DNA from: Oryzias latipes
Taxonomy: Eukaryota > Chordata > Actinopteri > Beloniformes > Adrianichthyidae
Assembly: GCF_002234675.1 (NCBI RefSeq)
Contig: NC_019860.2
Location: 10,166,586 to 10,230,585 of the forward strand
Length of the DNA stretch: 64,000 nucleotides
Direction of reading: 5' to 3'
Part shown: positions 1 through 13,400 of the stretch, piece by piece
How positions within the stretch are numbered: position 1 is the stretch's first letter
How the letters are laid out: every line of letters begins with the position of its first letter
Translations under genes and position numbers: made by a program
Notes under the pieces: model-generated
Seen by the model: the letters and a program-made list of their open reading frames with translations, nothing else
Told to the model about the DNA's origin: nothing
The model's database searches: none

Positions 1-392
1 GCGCGTCGGTGTTCCCCTCCGCCTCAGTCACCACTCCACTTAAAAGGGATTCCCCAATAATTGCCGCCAGTCTGTCATCAAGAGGGCTCAGCTCCGGTGT
101 CCCCTGTCCCCCACCCGTGGCAGACACACTGGCGATGGAGCGCTAGACGTTTTTTCGCCTCAACTTTGATGTCCGACCATTTCTTTTTTATTTCGGCCAC
201 GGTCCAGGTTGTGAGGCTACAGCATTTACGGCGTCTGCCACCGTTTGCCGCCACGTGCCTTCTTGGCATTAGTAATGCCCACACTGTGCCCTCCAAACAA
301 CGTTTTCTCCTCTTTTCCACCTCGCCAACGATAACTTCTACCTCACATTGAGTGAAGTTACATTTTTTTGATTTCCTCTCTGTGTTTGCCAT
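1..392 (-). pseudogene. Harbinger Myb/SANT-like protein, frameshifted
   Basis: The frame opens with ATG at 392 and reads about 85 residues of SANT/Myb-like protein. It then passes into the wrong frame near position 140 and stops at 78. A shifted frame resumes the expected downstream protein (residues reading SPLDDRLAAIIGESLLSG) and runs off the left edge. The copy is therefore broken by at least one small indel. Assignment rests on resemblance to Harbinger ORF1/NAIF1-type proteins from memory. Confidence 0.55.
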
Positions 393-645
393 GATTTCGC
401 AATCAATGAATATTCATTTGGGGGCGTTTCACGGAATATTTATGGGCAACTATGGGCGTGTCATGAAGCCGCAAAAGCTGCGCTACATTTAGAATTGGTT
501 GTGATTTATTAAGGGAAAGATCCATAGGATGTGCGTGCGCACGGTTTTATAAATCCGAATATTTCTGTGCGTACGCACGTCCTATGTTTTATTCGTACGC
601 CACTTCTGACGCAAATCCTACGCAAAATTTATAAATGAGGCCTCA
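1..645 (-). mobile_element. PIF/Harbinger-type DNA transposon, 5' part (truncated by window edge)
   Basis: A minus-strand frame starting at 392 encodes a Myb/SANT-like DNA-binding protein of the kind carried by Harbinger transposons and related to vertebrate NAIF1. The helix-rich stretch containing TWTVAEIKKKWSDIK is visible. Beyond it, towards 650, is non-coding terminal sequence ending near the motif GAGGCCTCATTTATAAA (minus strand), which I take as the element end. The transposase half would lie to the left of the window. Confidence 0.6.
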
Positions 646-838
646 GAGATCTTCCACATCAGTGACTGAGCCTCCTCAGCAAACAGGGTTCATGCAGTGG
701 GATTTCCTGGGCTTGGCTTCTTGCTTTGACGGGGTGGGGTAAGTCCTGTGGTAGCGTCCTCTGTAAATATGAGTGGTGTTAGTGGTGGGAGGGGTTGTCC
801 CATGGTGTGGAAAATTCTCCAAAATATGGTTTCCCCAC

Positions 839-1049
839 TTAACCCTTGTGCTATCCTAGGCACTTTAACATCGGGAGTTGGGTCATCTAGACCCACTAGA
901 CAGTGCTCTGAACCCTTTGCTTCAATGATTTGTGATCTTCACTGGTGTCCATGGATAACATGAAATCTTCCACCTTTATCCACCTTTGTCAGGGTAGGGA
1001 GAACACGTCAACGTAAGGGTGGGGTCATCTAAGATAGCACAAGGGTTAA
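839..1049. mobile_element. TTAA-flanked MITE, copy 1
   Basis: A 211-bp element bounded by TTAA on both sides. Its ends are inverted: CCCTTGTGCTATCC on the left and GATAGCACAAGGG on the right. The inside carries the self-complementary motif GGGTCATCTAGACCC. It has no coding capacity. Three more copies occur at 8401, 20932 and 32257. TTAA target sites with CCC-type ends are the signature of piggyBac-class transposons, so this is inferred to be a non-autonomous piggyBac-type element. Confidence 0.8.
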
Positions 1050-1160
1050 GTATCAAGCCAGATTTTCATTTCTACTTCACTCTGTATTTATACATTATTT
1101 TACGTTTTATTATGTTTTGTGTGTGTGCAGGTGTGCATGCATTTCATATTTTCTATATAG

Positions 1161-1405
1161 GGTGGCTATGGTGCAGTGGTAAGGCGGTCGACCTTGGATC
1201 GGAATATTGCAGGTTTGATTCCTGCCTTGTGCGTCCATGTGTCAAAGTGTCGTTGGGCAAGACACTGAACCCCACCTTGCCTCTGGTGGAAGGTTGGCAC
1301 CAGTGTTCGGCAGCAGAGCCACCATCAGTGTGTGAATGGGTGATTGTAAAGCGCTTTGGGTCTTCGAGGAAGGTAGAAAAGCGCTACATAAAAAAGTATA
1401 CACCA
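1161..1405 (+). mobile_element. tRNA-derived SINE
   Basis: The left end has a tRNA-like head with an A-box-like TGGTGCAGTGGTAAG near 1169 and a B box GGTTTGATTCC at 1212-1222. It is followed by a fish SINE body with a stretch like CGTTGGGCAAGACACTGAA and a 3' part like GTAAAGCGCTTTGGGTC. It lies downstream of the xdh 3' end and carries no gene. Confidence 0.75.
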
Positions 1406-1767
1406 TTTTACCATATTTTTGTGTGTGTAAAGGTCTTTGTTTTGCCAATGGTTTTTAAATTGGAAAATGTTTGAAACCCTTAACAGTAACATCAGTGTAA
1501 AAGGTACTTTGCAAAAGATTTGATTTGATTTGCTTTTTCTGGATAAAAATAAATAAAAAAAACACTCAGAAAGACAATTCCAAACAGTGAGACTCAAAAA
1601 CGATATACATTTTAATTTGGTCTAGATCAGCAAATAAAAGGAAAAAAAGTAACCCATCTTGGTTCCTGCACTCTTAAAGTTCATGAAGGAAGATATGCTT
1701 TGTCTTTGACCACCCTGATGCTTCTACTGTGAGTGGCCGATGTTGCATTTAACAGTAATTCTCCATT
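1406..1767. other. xdh 3' flank / 3' UTR region
   Basis: No coding sequence seen. On the minus strand this lies just downstream of the xdh stop. An ATTAAA hexamer (plus-strand TTTAAT at 1611-1616) is a candidate polyadenylation signal about 150 bp past the stop. The rest is A/T-rich unique sequence. Confidence 0.4.
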
Positions 1768-4700
1768 TTACACTTGAACGGACCAGGGATTATAGGTTCC
1801 TGGCTCTGCAGGAGGACACTGCAATGAAATCAGACATGTGTGAAGAAGCTGAATGAGACAAATTTTAAAAACTGCTTTTTACTTTCAGACCTTAATGGAG
1901 GTCGCCTTACCAGTTTTGTGAAGTGGTCAACGCATGCGTTGCGGATTCTCTCAGCAGATGCAGGACTGTCCAGCTTGAATGGTCCTTTGAGGCCCGACTC
2001 TGCCCGGGCAGCACTAATGGCATCTTTGATGGCGTAGAAAACAGATGACGCCAGGAAGAGAGGAGGCTCACCCACAGCCTGAAAGGAGAACATTGCGTCT
2101 TTTTTGCAGTCTACAAGCAGTGTCGTTCAAACCAGCTATGACTGAGTCGGAGGTTTTACCTTGGAGGCAAAGATGGCTTTATCATTGGGGGCATCACGAA
2201 GGAGAGAGACAGTTAGCTGTGTAGGAATATCACCGAAGGCTGGGATCTTGTAAGAACCAGGCCCACGAGTGAGGAGGACGCCTGCAGGTGAATAATGAAG
2301 CTCCTCTAGGGTAAAGAGACCCAACCCCTGAATGAATCCCCCTTCGACCTATGGACACGAGGATGTTCAGACACCAAGGAGCTCTGGTAGTAAAAATACT
2401 CCTGTCTGCAGATGATGAATAGTCACCTGTCCGATGTCAATAGCTGGGTTCAAACTGCTGCCGACATCCATTACAATTGTGGTGCTCAAGTTCTGCAATA
2501 CGAAACATACATATTACAGGACTCTTTTCCAATTGGGGTTCATGAAAGGCCTAAGAAGAGTACTCAAATAAACAGAGGTATCATCTGCATAAAATGAGAC
2601 TACATGTATTTAAAATGCACATAAACCTGCAGGAATATAACATTTTTGTCTTAAAATGGAGTGTACCATATTTTTCAGACTACAGGTTACTCCGGAGTAA
2701 AAGTCGCAGAAGCAAAAAAAGGGATAAGAAAGGAGAGCAAAGTCATATTTTAGTCGCACTTTTGGGCGAAATTTACTTACTTTAAATACGGGACCAATAA
2801 CAGACATGTCACCCAAAAGGGCAATGATAATAATGGAATAGATAACAAAATTAGATGGCATTAATGCACTTTTCACTACACTTACACATTGATGCTTATT
2901 TAACTTTACGAAACAGAGGAATCTAAGACATCAGCACAAGATTTGAATGATTATTCGGATAAAAATAGCATGCAAAACATTCTAACAAGTTAACTCAACT
3001 ATTTATATCACTAAAAAACATTAAATCCATTAAATTCTTCATAGTCTGTGTTGCTTTGGAACAACTATGCCCAGCCCGGCGCAAGACTGTGCTGTGCTTC
3101 TTTTACGCTGCTGTCAGTAGTAAAAAACGGACACACATAAACCTACAGTGCCCTCTGGCAGTTGTTCCTATTTATTTTTTCCAAATCACATACATCGCAC
3201 CTGAGTATGATAACACCCCCGGCCAAGCTATTCTAGAAACCTCCAACCTATACTCTGAAAAATACAGTTAAGGCCTATTTGTGCTGACCTCATGAGCTCC
3301 GGTCAGACAGTCAATCTCCACCTCTGAACAGGCCACTCCATAACTGAAGTAGTTGAAAACTCTGCCAGAGTTGGTTTCAAAGCTGTACCCAAGATCTGGA
3401 GTCCTGAGAAAATATGAAATATGCATGAAACCAATGATTGCACACTGAAGAGTTGAAGCAGCTCAGGAATTAAACTAACTCACTTATAAAACCCGTTGGC
3501 GCTGAGGTTGACTCTGTCAAAATATGCAGCCTTCACCTGCATAAACAAGATCAATTCAATAATTACTTGCACTCTAAATGTTACATTTGAACCAGAAACA
3601 GGATTTTCTTACCCAGTCCTCCCATGGGCCTTTGGGGTTTTTCGTCTTGTAGGGTTCCAGGCGCTTCAGCAGTGTCTCACAGGCAGCCTGAACAGCAGCT
3701 CCGTTGAGGTCGGAGGACGCTGAGGCAGCAGTGGGGCTAGTATTGGGAACTGTGTTGGTGCTGGTCTCTGAGATGTGAATCTTGGATGAGGCGATACCCA
3801 GAACCCTGCTAGCTACCTGGAATGAAAGTCCACCGAGAAGTGGATATTTACAGATGATGCTGATTCCAACAGGTCATCAATGAAGCATCCAATATGTCCC
3901 ATTGCATGGCAAGTATCCATTAATGTTATGAATCAGTTCAGTTTTGTTTTTTTCTCCTCAGCTAATTCAGTTGACCTTTTTCACATCAGCCAAAGCACTC
4001 ATGAGTTTTTGTGTTAAATTACAATTTATTATTTCAATTTCAAGAATAGTTTGGTGCTGATTAAAACTAAAGTCAACAACTACAAAATTAACATATTTAA
4101 AACATTTAAAAATGGAGAAAGTTGTGTTTGTTTGGATTGTGTACCTGGACCATCTTGGTGTGAAGGCCCTGGCCCATTTCAGTTCCTCCATGAGTCAACA
4201 GTACAGAGCCATCAGTGTAGATGTGAACCAGAGCACCAGCCTGGAGATGACATGCATCTTAAAACAGATTTCAGCTCTTGAAGATTCTTAATAAGCAGCA
4301 TCTGATGTGTGAGAGGAGCATACCTGGTTGAGGAAAGCGGCAGTGAAGCTGATGCCAAACTTGGTGGGAACTACGGCAATGCCTCGTTTGGTCCATCGGT
4401 TCTGTCTAAATAGCACAGAAGGTTTGGCTTTTTTGGTTAAATTTCCAGAGTCAATGTTATTGCACAATATTATCTGTTCAAGATTGGTATTCGTTGATAT
4501 GAAAAAAGACTCCAACTTGTTGGCCATTTTGTGATCAACTGTCAGTTTGTTCGACCCTATTATCTATTGTTCTCAAATTCGCCTACAGCTCCCAGAAGAC
4601 ATCAGTAGAGAGCTCATCCAACCACTGTGTTAACAGCTCTTAAGGAAAAAGGGAGCAGTGGAGAACACCAGAGAATCAACCTCATTATCTCCACTTCCAC

Positions 4701-7407
4701 TTGTTTAGTCTATTAGCTTGTTTTGTATGCCCGTCATTCACCTACTTCATCTATACTTTACCCTTGCATGTTGAAAAAATGTTCACTACAACCTGTTGTT
4801 TGCAGCTTTCCCATGGAAAAAAATGTGCATAAACATTGTTGTTTTACAAGCTCACAAAGCGGTCTACAACCCTGATATTTCGTTCGAGCCACCTGCGTGC
4901 CCTGTAAAGGTTTGCTCATGTTTCGCCTGCAGACAGCCCACATCTAGCTGTAAGGGCAGTTGTGACTAAACCATGTCAAATCTTCAAGTTACCCAAATCA
5001 ACACAAACAACATGTAACACTCCACCAAACATCAACGATAATTACTCAGCAAACCTCAGGGTTTCTGGTCCAGTCTTACTTGTTGAAGAGGCCAGCCGCG
5101 GCTCGTTTTTCTTCATATCTGGATTGTGACAGACACTCGTTCCAGCAACGATCTAAGGTCAGCCCATGCAGGATCTGGTTGTATGGCGTTTTCTCACCCT
5201 CCATGTACAAATTCAGCCTTCGCACCTGCAATACAACTGTCTATACTGAACAGACTGTCCTATCCTCAAGGATTTTGGATGTGATATTAGCTGGTGATAA
5301 TTTGTTCAGCACTTTAACTGCCCACAAACCTCCTCAGCTGGGAGGCCCAGGCTCTGAGCCACATCAGTTATCCAGCTTTCAGCAATCATCATGCCTTGTG
5401 GTCCTCCAAATCCTCTGAAAGCGGTGTTGGATGGCAGATTGGTGCGGCACAGGAAGCCACGGCCACGCACATTTGGTATACTGTAGGAGTTCTCCATATG
5501 AAAAAGAGCACGCTCCATAATCTGCATATACAGAAGAAAGAACACTGCATCATCGGCGTATCGTGACACATCACATGGAAAAACTTTTGGGGGGGGGGGG
5601 GGGGGGGGGGGGACTTACTGATAGAGAAAGGTCCATGGAATTTCCAGCATTGCTGTAATAGGTCACATCCAGGGCTACCACTTTTCCACTGTTTGAAAAA
5701 CCAACCTGTAGAGGCAGATGCCATCCATTAGATTGGATTTGCTTTTATTGTCATTGTCCATTGTACAAGAAAATTGAAATCGCTGTATTTCTACTACTGT
5801 AGCTGTAGATGTCCTACTTTATATTTCCCAAAGAAGGGATGTCGTCCTCCGGTAATGAGCATGTCCTCATCTCTGTCCAGCATACACCTGATAGGCCTCC
5901 CCAGCCTGAACAGATAGACATAAAAAGTCTTAGCATCGATAGGGTTTTTTCTGTTTTTTGTTAGACGGCATTGTTTTAAAATGCTCATACTTGTTTGCCG
6001 CCACTGCAACAACAGTTGACAACACTGTGGAGCGGCTTTCTTTACCCCCAAAGCCACCACCCAACCTCTTCACCCGGACTACCACCCTGTTAGCTGGGAC
6101 ACCGAGGGCCTTAGCAACATGAGACTGAAAGAGAAACATGTGCCAACAGGGTGGATCTACTTAAATATTTTTGAAAATTTGCTCCAAATTGTTCCTGACA
6201 AAAAAATACAGTGCCCAAAATCTCTTCACCTGTGTGTCATTGGGAGACTGCGTTGAAACGAAAAGCTCCATCTCTCCATCTTCTTTGGGAACGGCCAAAG
6301 TGACATGAGTCTCCAAGTAAAAATGCTCTTGACCTCCGATGTGCATCTCACCTGTGATGTAACCCATTTGTCATTAATATAGATCAGCTGGAGTCTAAAG
6401 CTGACATGACAGAGACCATCCCTACCCTCAAGGATCTTTTCCGCCTGCTTAAACCCCACCTCAACATCTCCGTTCTGAAGAGTTCGGATTGGCTCATAAA
6501 AGGATTGAGCAGTGATGGCTTCCTGTCAATGAGGCGAGAAATGTGATATTTGTAAATATTTCCTGAACAGCACAACCCCCTGGTTTCTGTCTCATCTGTC
6601 TTACCTGGATGGTTATGACAGGCTGCAGCTCCTCATATTCAATTTTCACCGCCTTGGCGGCTCTTTGAGCATGAGGCTGACTGTCGGCCACCACCGCTCC
6701 GATTATTTGACCCACACATGTTACCTGAAAGTAAACATATGTTTTTTCTTTTCTAGAGCTCCACGAAGCCTGATCAGCCAGATGGGCAAGACACCCACCT
6801 GTCCATCAGCAAACACGGTTTCATCCTGTTTGATTCCTGTGATTTTGCTTCCAGGGACAGAGTCGGCAAACAGGGAACAAACCACGCCAGGCAAACGCTC
6901 CGCTGCTGATGTATCCACGGTGCTGCAACACACACTTTGTAATATTTTATGCGTTTTTTTTCATACACCTATGTATGTACACAAGAAGGTATGTGTCATA
7001 GAGAGCTGTCATACAGGTGTAGGGTTTACAGGTGTGTTGCAAAGGTTGCATAATGTATGGGGCCCTTACAGTATCCGACCATGAGCCTTGGTGCTGGTGA
7101 TAAGGGCCAGGTAGAGCTCGTTCTCATACAACGGCACATCATCACAGTAAATAGCTTCACCGGTGGCCTGTTTGATGGCCGACACATGCATCATAGGACG
7201 TCCCACCACATCGTCCTGGCTCTGCCCCTTTGGGACTGCCTAAAGGAGAAGCAATGACTGCAACACATCCACTGTATATTGTAGTGCTTTAAAGAAAATG
7301 GACAACCTTTCCTGTACCTGGTAGACTTGAACACTGGATGGCGTGGTGGGATTATAGATCTCTGTGGCGCTCAAACACTTTGTGTCAATCCCATGCGCAG
7401 ATACACC
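1768..7407 (-). other. xdh: xdh exons 15-34: molybdopterin domain
   Basis: Exons: 7318-7407, 7070-7239, 6799-6922, 6605-6724, 6426-6522, 6230-6351, 5991-6124, 5818-5905, 5619-5705, 5330-5521, 5080-5225, 4324-4405, 4145-4240, 3613-3816, 3484-3536, 3289-3403, 2427-2492, 2160-2348, 1911-2078, 1768-1818 (residues 550-1346). Motifs seen: [50 protein letters not shown] and AVGEPPLFL. The protein ends NPWSVQV, as mammalian XDH ends KPWSVRV. Residue 1009 is Arg where mammals have Cys992. The cysteine near the mammalian C terminus (ENCKPW) is also absent here. Confidence 0.93.
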
Positions 7408-10400
7408 CTGTCAGATCATTTCATGATATGTTCACAAACGTCCATTTATCTGGGCTTAATGTCTTATTTTCTTAATATGTTTCTCCACTCATCCAACAAG
7501 TTAAGGTGAGTTCAAGCCCCACATAGATTCTACGGGTGGGTTAAATAATTAGTTTGTCTCATTGAACATTTCAAGACGTGAATATGTTATGTCCAGATGC
7601 TATGACTCAACTAAAAGACAGTCACCTGGATGAACGAGAATCTTCACAGAGATCAGAGAACTAACCCGCAGGTGGAGCTTCTGCAACACTCTCAAATAAA
7701 ATTTGTAGAAAAGACTCAGGGTCAGTGTTCGCCGGTATGTCACCATGCCACCTGGTGCAGAGGGGTCAAGGTTCATCTCTTCAGCCAATGAGGAACAGGC
7801 TTCTTGCAGAAGTTCCTCCCCCCATTTCCTGTATGATAGTATGACAGCTGGAAGTCAGTGTTAAGCCATGTTCACACCGCCTTCGGCAATGTACGTTCAA
7901 GCGTTCACTTCAGTTGAAAAATCTACATAAATACACATTTCGTGTTCAAAAAGCTTGTGTTTACGTGTAGCAAAGCAAGTTTTCACGTGTTTCCAGGCAC
8001 TACGTACTAAACATGTAGCCATTTAATGCTCATTGTTAGTTAAACCAGGTCAAACTTTGACCAATTAGAGGCTCGTATTTGTTAGGGATGTATGGATTTG
8101 GTTTTAACTGCCGATCCCAGACACAATGGCGAGTCTGAAGATGTCTACTTTTTTTTCTAAATTAAAGATAAATCAAGGGTACTATCCTGAAATGATGGTA
8201 ACCTACAACCACCATGGCAAGGACTCTAGGAATGAACCAAACTGTTTCCATTCCCAAATCACAAAATTTGCACCGCTCCAATCTTTCATCTAACTGTATG
8301 TAGGGGACATGCACTCGTAAAAAATAGAAAGAATCCCCAATTTACTTGTCCAGTGCAATACCATGGGTCCAACGAGTGTTTACCCCAGTGGGTAAGTAGC
8401 TTAACCCTTGTGCCATCCTAGGCACTTTACCATTGGGAGTTGGGTCATCTAGACCCACTAGACAGTGCGCTGAACCTTTTTTCTTCAATCATTTGTGAAC
8501 CTCACTGGTGTCCATGGAGTACATTAAATCTTTCCACTTTTATCCACCTTTGTCATGGTAGGGAGAACACGTCAATGTAAGGGTGGGGGTCATCTAAGAT
8601 AGCACAAGGGTTAAGTAGCTTGTTTACTTCTTCCTCTTTACTGTATCATAAACAAATGCTTGCTGTGCAGGGCAGTATTTTAACTATAATCTATGAGTCC
8701 ATAATAGGCAGAATCACTGCTGCTCAAACCACTACGTCATCAGCAAATGTGGGGTTCAACTTAGAAACTCAAGTCTCACTCACCATCCTTGCAGACGGCT
8801 TGCTGTCTTCTTGGCCAACACTGTGGTCGGCGCCATACCTCCAAAGCTTAGCTTTAGATCGTCCACCACATCAGTGCCAGGAGTGAAGGTGACGCTCATG
8901 CCTGCAGTGACGATGCTGATATCATCCTCACGGCGAGGGGACTGTTTGAAGGCGCAGACGAACTGAGTCTGAGAACAAGGACATAAACAATTAGTTGCCT
9001 GTAGGTGGTGGACAGTAGGGACCTGCAGAGATGGAACTGCTCAGTGAGGTTATTTTTTGTGATTGTTGATAAGTAACATAGCTTCAGCAGGTTTGTTAAA
9101 ATGTGTCACATCAAGCACTGTCAAATGATCAACAGTGGTTACTAGATAGCTTGTGATGGCAGGATGGCTGCCCCACTGATAAAACATTAAGCTTCATGCC
9201 TCAGTCACATGCAACCATCCGCAACGCCCTCACCTACACTACAGTCTTTCATCATGATCACATGTTAACTGTGTGCAAATGCTGTACGCACGGGGTAGGC
9301 ACGTGATATGTCAGCCCCCGTAAAAAGCTCACTCAAGCTACGCTCTCACTGTCTAATTTCCTCTTACATAACACCAAGGCTGCATGCAAAGAGCCCTCAC
9401 TTTTCATTTGAACAGCAATGGTAGGCTCCCTGCTCAGTGTGCAGGGTTGGGCGGGTTGAACAAACAAACATTTCCCATGATTCAGGATTCAGGATGTCTT
9501 TTATTGCCAGCTAACTGCGCGATAAAGGGGAAATTTGTGTCTCTGGTCCTGGGCCAGCCAAATACAGTGCGATTATGGCAGGAAGTAATAGACGTGTCAA
9601 TATGATATGGAGATGTATCAGTGTGATATTATGATTCCAATGGAGTATTGCAAGCTTTACGCTGAAGTTCTATTTTCAGTCTGTTTACACGTTAATTACT
9701 TAAAACAAACTCTTTTTGTGTGGAGTATGGCTGCAAGATACGAGCCGGCTTAGCTCGTGCTGGTTTGCGGCGCCTTCTGCCCGTGAAACCAGGGTTCGAA
9801 TCCGTGCTGCTACCTATTCCCTTCTCTGCTTCTGTGCTAGTCCCAAGCCCGGATAGATTGAGAGGGTTGCGTCAGGAAGGGCATGCGGCTTAAAACATTG
9901 CCAAGTTTACTATGCGACTCCTCCTCGAAAGAGAGGTTGTTTCGCTGTGGCGACCCCTGATGGGAAAAGCCGAAAGAGGAAGAGGGCTCCAAGATACGAG
10001 GAAAACTTGCAATTTGAGATATCAATGATTGATATTACGATGACGATATATGAACACCGTCTTTTGCACTATGCTAATTGGACAGCTTGATAACACAATA
10101 ACGATAAATCTGCAATTTATTGGGCAGCCCTATTGTGGAGGTTCATAAACACATTATCATTTATGGTACAACACTTGTATTTTACAAACACTCAGTTAGG
10201 AAGGAGAAGGCATGGGATTCGCTTAAGTGTTGAATGAGCTAAGAGAGCGGGACAAACTACTCGACACAGGAGGGACAAGAGAAACCACTCCTCCGGGATC
10301 TATGGGAGAGGGGGGACAGACCGGAGACGCAATGTAAATTAACTGACGGTCGTGAGACGGACTCCTCATACAACGCAACTGAAACGCACCGCAGACGGAC

Positions 10401-13400
10401 CAGTGTAAGTTCGGGGGAAAAAGAACAATCCTCGAGGGAAGTTGAAGACACACTCTTCATAAGATGCGTCTGCTCCTCTCAACGATCCTCCACTGGCCCG
10501 GACAACCCAAAAACCCGCAGAACACGCAAGAGTCAGCCACCTGTATGGGTGCATGTGATGAAGGCCTTAGACTGATGAAAATACTTCTTCATCCAGGAGT
10601 TGTTCTCTTGAAAATGAGTCAAGGTAGCTGGATGAACTGTCTTTTCTTCATCAGTCTTAGACCTCACAATTACAATGAGCAACACTCAGTTGTTTCTGAG
10701 GCAATTTATGGCTTACTTTCTTGCTATAAGGGATGTGTACGGAGAGAAGGATCTCCTGCGGTCGCACAACTGTCTTCCTGTAACCTGTGAAGAAGCCATC
10801 GTCCATCTGAACCACACGACCGCCATCTGTTAAATCGGAAAAAGATCTAAATGAGGACTAAAGTCCCGCGACAGTGAAAGAACATCTAAAACTAAACCTC
10901 AGGTGTCAAAGGGTCGTCCAATGTTTCTGTGTCAACAGCCCCGACCAGCATCAGGAAATCTTATCTTTACAAGCTGTTTTATGGGTAAAAACCCTGAAAT
11001 ACTGTTTGGACCTGTGACCGAAGGTCATTTTAAGCAAGTAAACAAGTAGATGTGTCAAAACTCGGGTCACCAACCCTTGTCCATCAGAGTGAGCTTGCAG
11101 CCGGCAGCCATAAAGACGGGGTTCAGGTCTGATATGGGGCTGGCTGTCATGATGTTTCCACCCACAGCCTGAGAACAGAGACAGACAAAGTACACAAGTT
11201 TGTTTTCTTTTTTTTGACTGCAGAGGCTTTTCTGAAACACCCTCTGGATTCTAACAATCACTGTCACTGTTGAGCAATTTTCCGGATCAAGGATCGGACA
11301 GACTTACTGCTACGTTTCGTATCTGCTGTCCAGCGAACCATCGCAGCTGCTCCAGAATGGAAAGGAAAACTTGAGTCTGATGAGGGGGTAAAGTCTCCAC
11401 CGCTTGCCTCAGCACTTCTCCCATGTGGCTTAGGGTGCACGCTGCACCAAAGGTGATACCTAGACACAAAAATACTCATTCCAACACATGACGTTTCCCT
11501 GTAATACCTGCCGAGGTTCTACTGTTCGGGTGGCCTTACCGTCCTCTTTGTGAGTCACTGCATTCAGCTCTTGGATGAAAGCTGGAGCCAGGATGACCGG
11601 GTAAACCATGTTCTTGAACTTCACCTCGATCCCTTCGCAGACAGAACAACCGACTGAAAACGTCTCAGAGGGAAAGAGTGGGTGCTTAAGAGTCAGACTG
11701 ACCTACTTCGGTGTTTCCCACCACCACCCGGGCCTCTGGGTGTTCCCACTTCAGACGCAAGAACTGGTCCAGGGTAGCGGGCTGCAGCCACGTTGTGCGT
11801 TCGCCTCGGAAACACAGAGGCAGTGACCCCTCGTTCTTACATAGGATCTATGACAAGAAGCATTGAAAGGATTGGAAAGATTTGGGTTTGAGTAGAGAAA
11901 TGGCCTATAGGACCATTGAAACCTTGGGCCAGAATGACACAATGGCTGTACAATAATTCATGCTCGGCAAAATCAGGTGAACTCAGCTGAAACGAGAGTT
12001 GATCAGAGAGGGACATTCACCATGAGTGCAGGAGGGAAGATTACTTCCTGGGTGGGGTCGTAAGGTGTGAAGTCTGCCGTGTTGAACAGTGACGTGCCTT
12101 CCTATGGGACGGTACAGCTTAAAGTCAGGAAAGACCCTCCCCTCGTAATGCGTTTATTTATGGCTCTGAATCAGACTCACATCATCCTCCTCAGAGCTTT
12201 TTAAAGCAGTGCTCCCGTTGGCCTTACAGCAGCCTCCATTCACCCCCCTATCTCCACAGCAACCACCCTCCTTGGTGAAGGTCCTGTAGCCCTCCAAAAT
12301 GGGTCTGTATCCGGTACAGCGGCAGAGGTTTCCTGATGGAAACAAACAGTTGACTTTAAAACAGACTTCTAAATATGTAACTTTGAAATGTCAGACAACC
12401 TTGATCTTTCAGTACCATGGAAAGCCTCCTCCACCTCAGCCATAGTGGGGGTGGGCTTGTTTCTTAACAGAGCGTACATGGACATAACAATTCCTGGCGT
12501 GCAGAACCCACACTGGGAACCGTGGGACTTTGCAATCCGCTCCTGGACATCAAAGCAGAGTTAAGGTCTTGAATGATTAATAAAGTTTGAAAAGCTGCAA
12601 ACATTTTAAGGGGAAAAATGACAAAAAACGTAATCAACTTTTTTCAAACAACTCATTTAGTCGACTGTTTGATGTTTTAGGAAAATGAAAAGAAACTATA
12701 TCTAACCAAAAATTGTAATAAACTGCTGCAAATCATGGTTTTCAAAACTATGAAAATGAGATCTGCATGAAAAAAAAAGATGCTAAACTAGTTTTTTAAG
12801 GAGAACTTCAGGAGTTCCCCTCCGCTCAGCGATATAAAACACACCAGGATGTTCAACCTTTGGATTTATTCAGGGACGCAGTTGAATGAATGTCCTCCAG
12901 ATTATAATAAGTGATAGTATTGATGTCATGGTTTTACCTGAACAGGGTGTAGTTTTTTAGCCATGCTTCCGATTCCTTCAATCGTGGTCACCGCTTGCAT
13001 GTGTAGAGAGCAGAGCGGGGCGAGACAGGCGTTGACGGCAAGGTGACTGGTTTGAGGTTAAGGATTTGCAGTGAAACCTTTCTGTCTGTGCGATAAGTAG
13101 AAGGTCAGGGGGTCATGACCTGGCAAAAGGATACAGCAGCTCTCCGGAGTGCGGCTGGTATCTGGACAGCATGACGGTGCAGGCACCACAGCCACCTTCA
13201 GCGCAACCCAGCTTTGTCCCTGTCAAACCCACTGAAAAAACAAAAAAACATGTGGAAAGTTTGTGCTGAAATTCTAAATAAACCTTGATGACAGGGAGCT
13301 CAAAGAATCTTTAAAGGGGAAAATTGTGTTTTTGACATATTTAAGGAAAATTAAGCTTAGAACTGCATTTCTGAGCATTTCTTTATTCAAATCATTGTGA

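Larger units (their letters stand above)
7666..12101 (-). other. xdh: xdh exons 7-14: FAD domain
   Basis: Exons: 12021-12101, 11703-11847, 11540-11632, 11308-11459, 11075-11168, 10717-10826, 8784-8968, 7666-7828 (residues 209-549). Recognisable strings are [28 protein letters not shown] and [15 protein letters not shown], the FAD-binding core of XDH. The donor after exon 8 is GTCAGT and after exon 14 GTTAGT, both weaker than consensus. The acceptor of exon 9 is GCGAAG. The linker into exon 15 is the least conserved part and its exact boundary is the least certain. Confidence 0.9.

Noticed and set aside
1161-1230. tRNA gene
   Set aside because: A- and B-box-like motifs are present but no full cloverleaf; the sequence continues as a fish SINE. 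The same applies at 9745 and 37330.
10464-10790. 108-codon plus-strand open frame overlapping xdh exon 12
   Set aside because: Antisense shadow of the exon plus repeat-like intron sequence, no homology.
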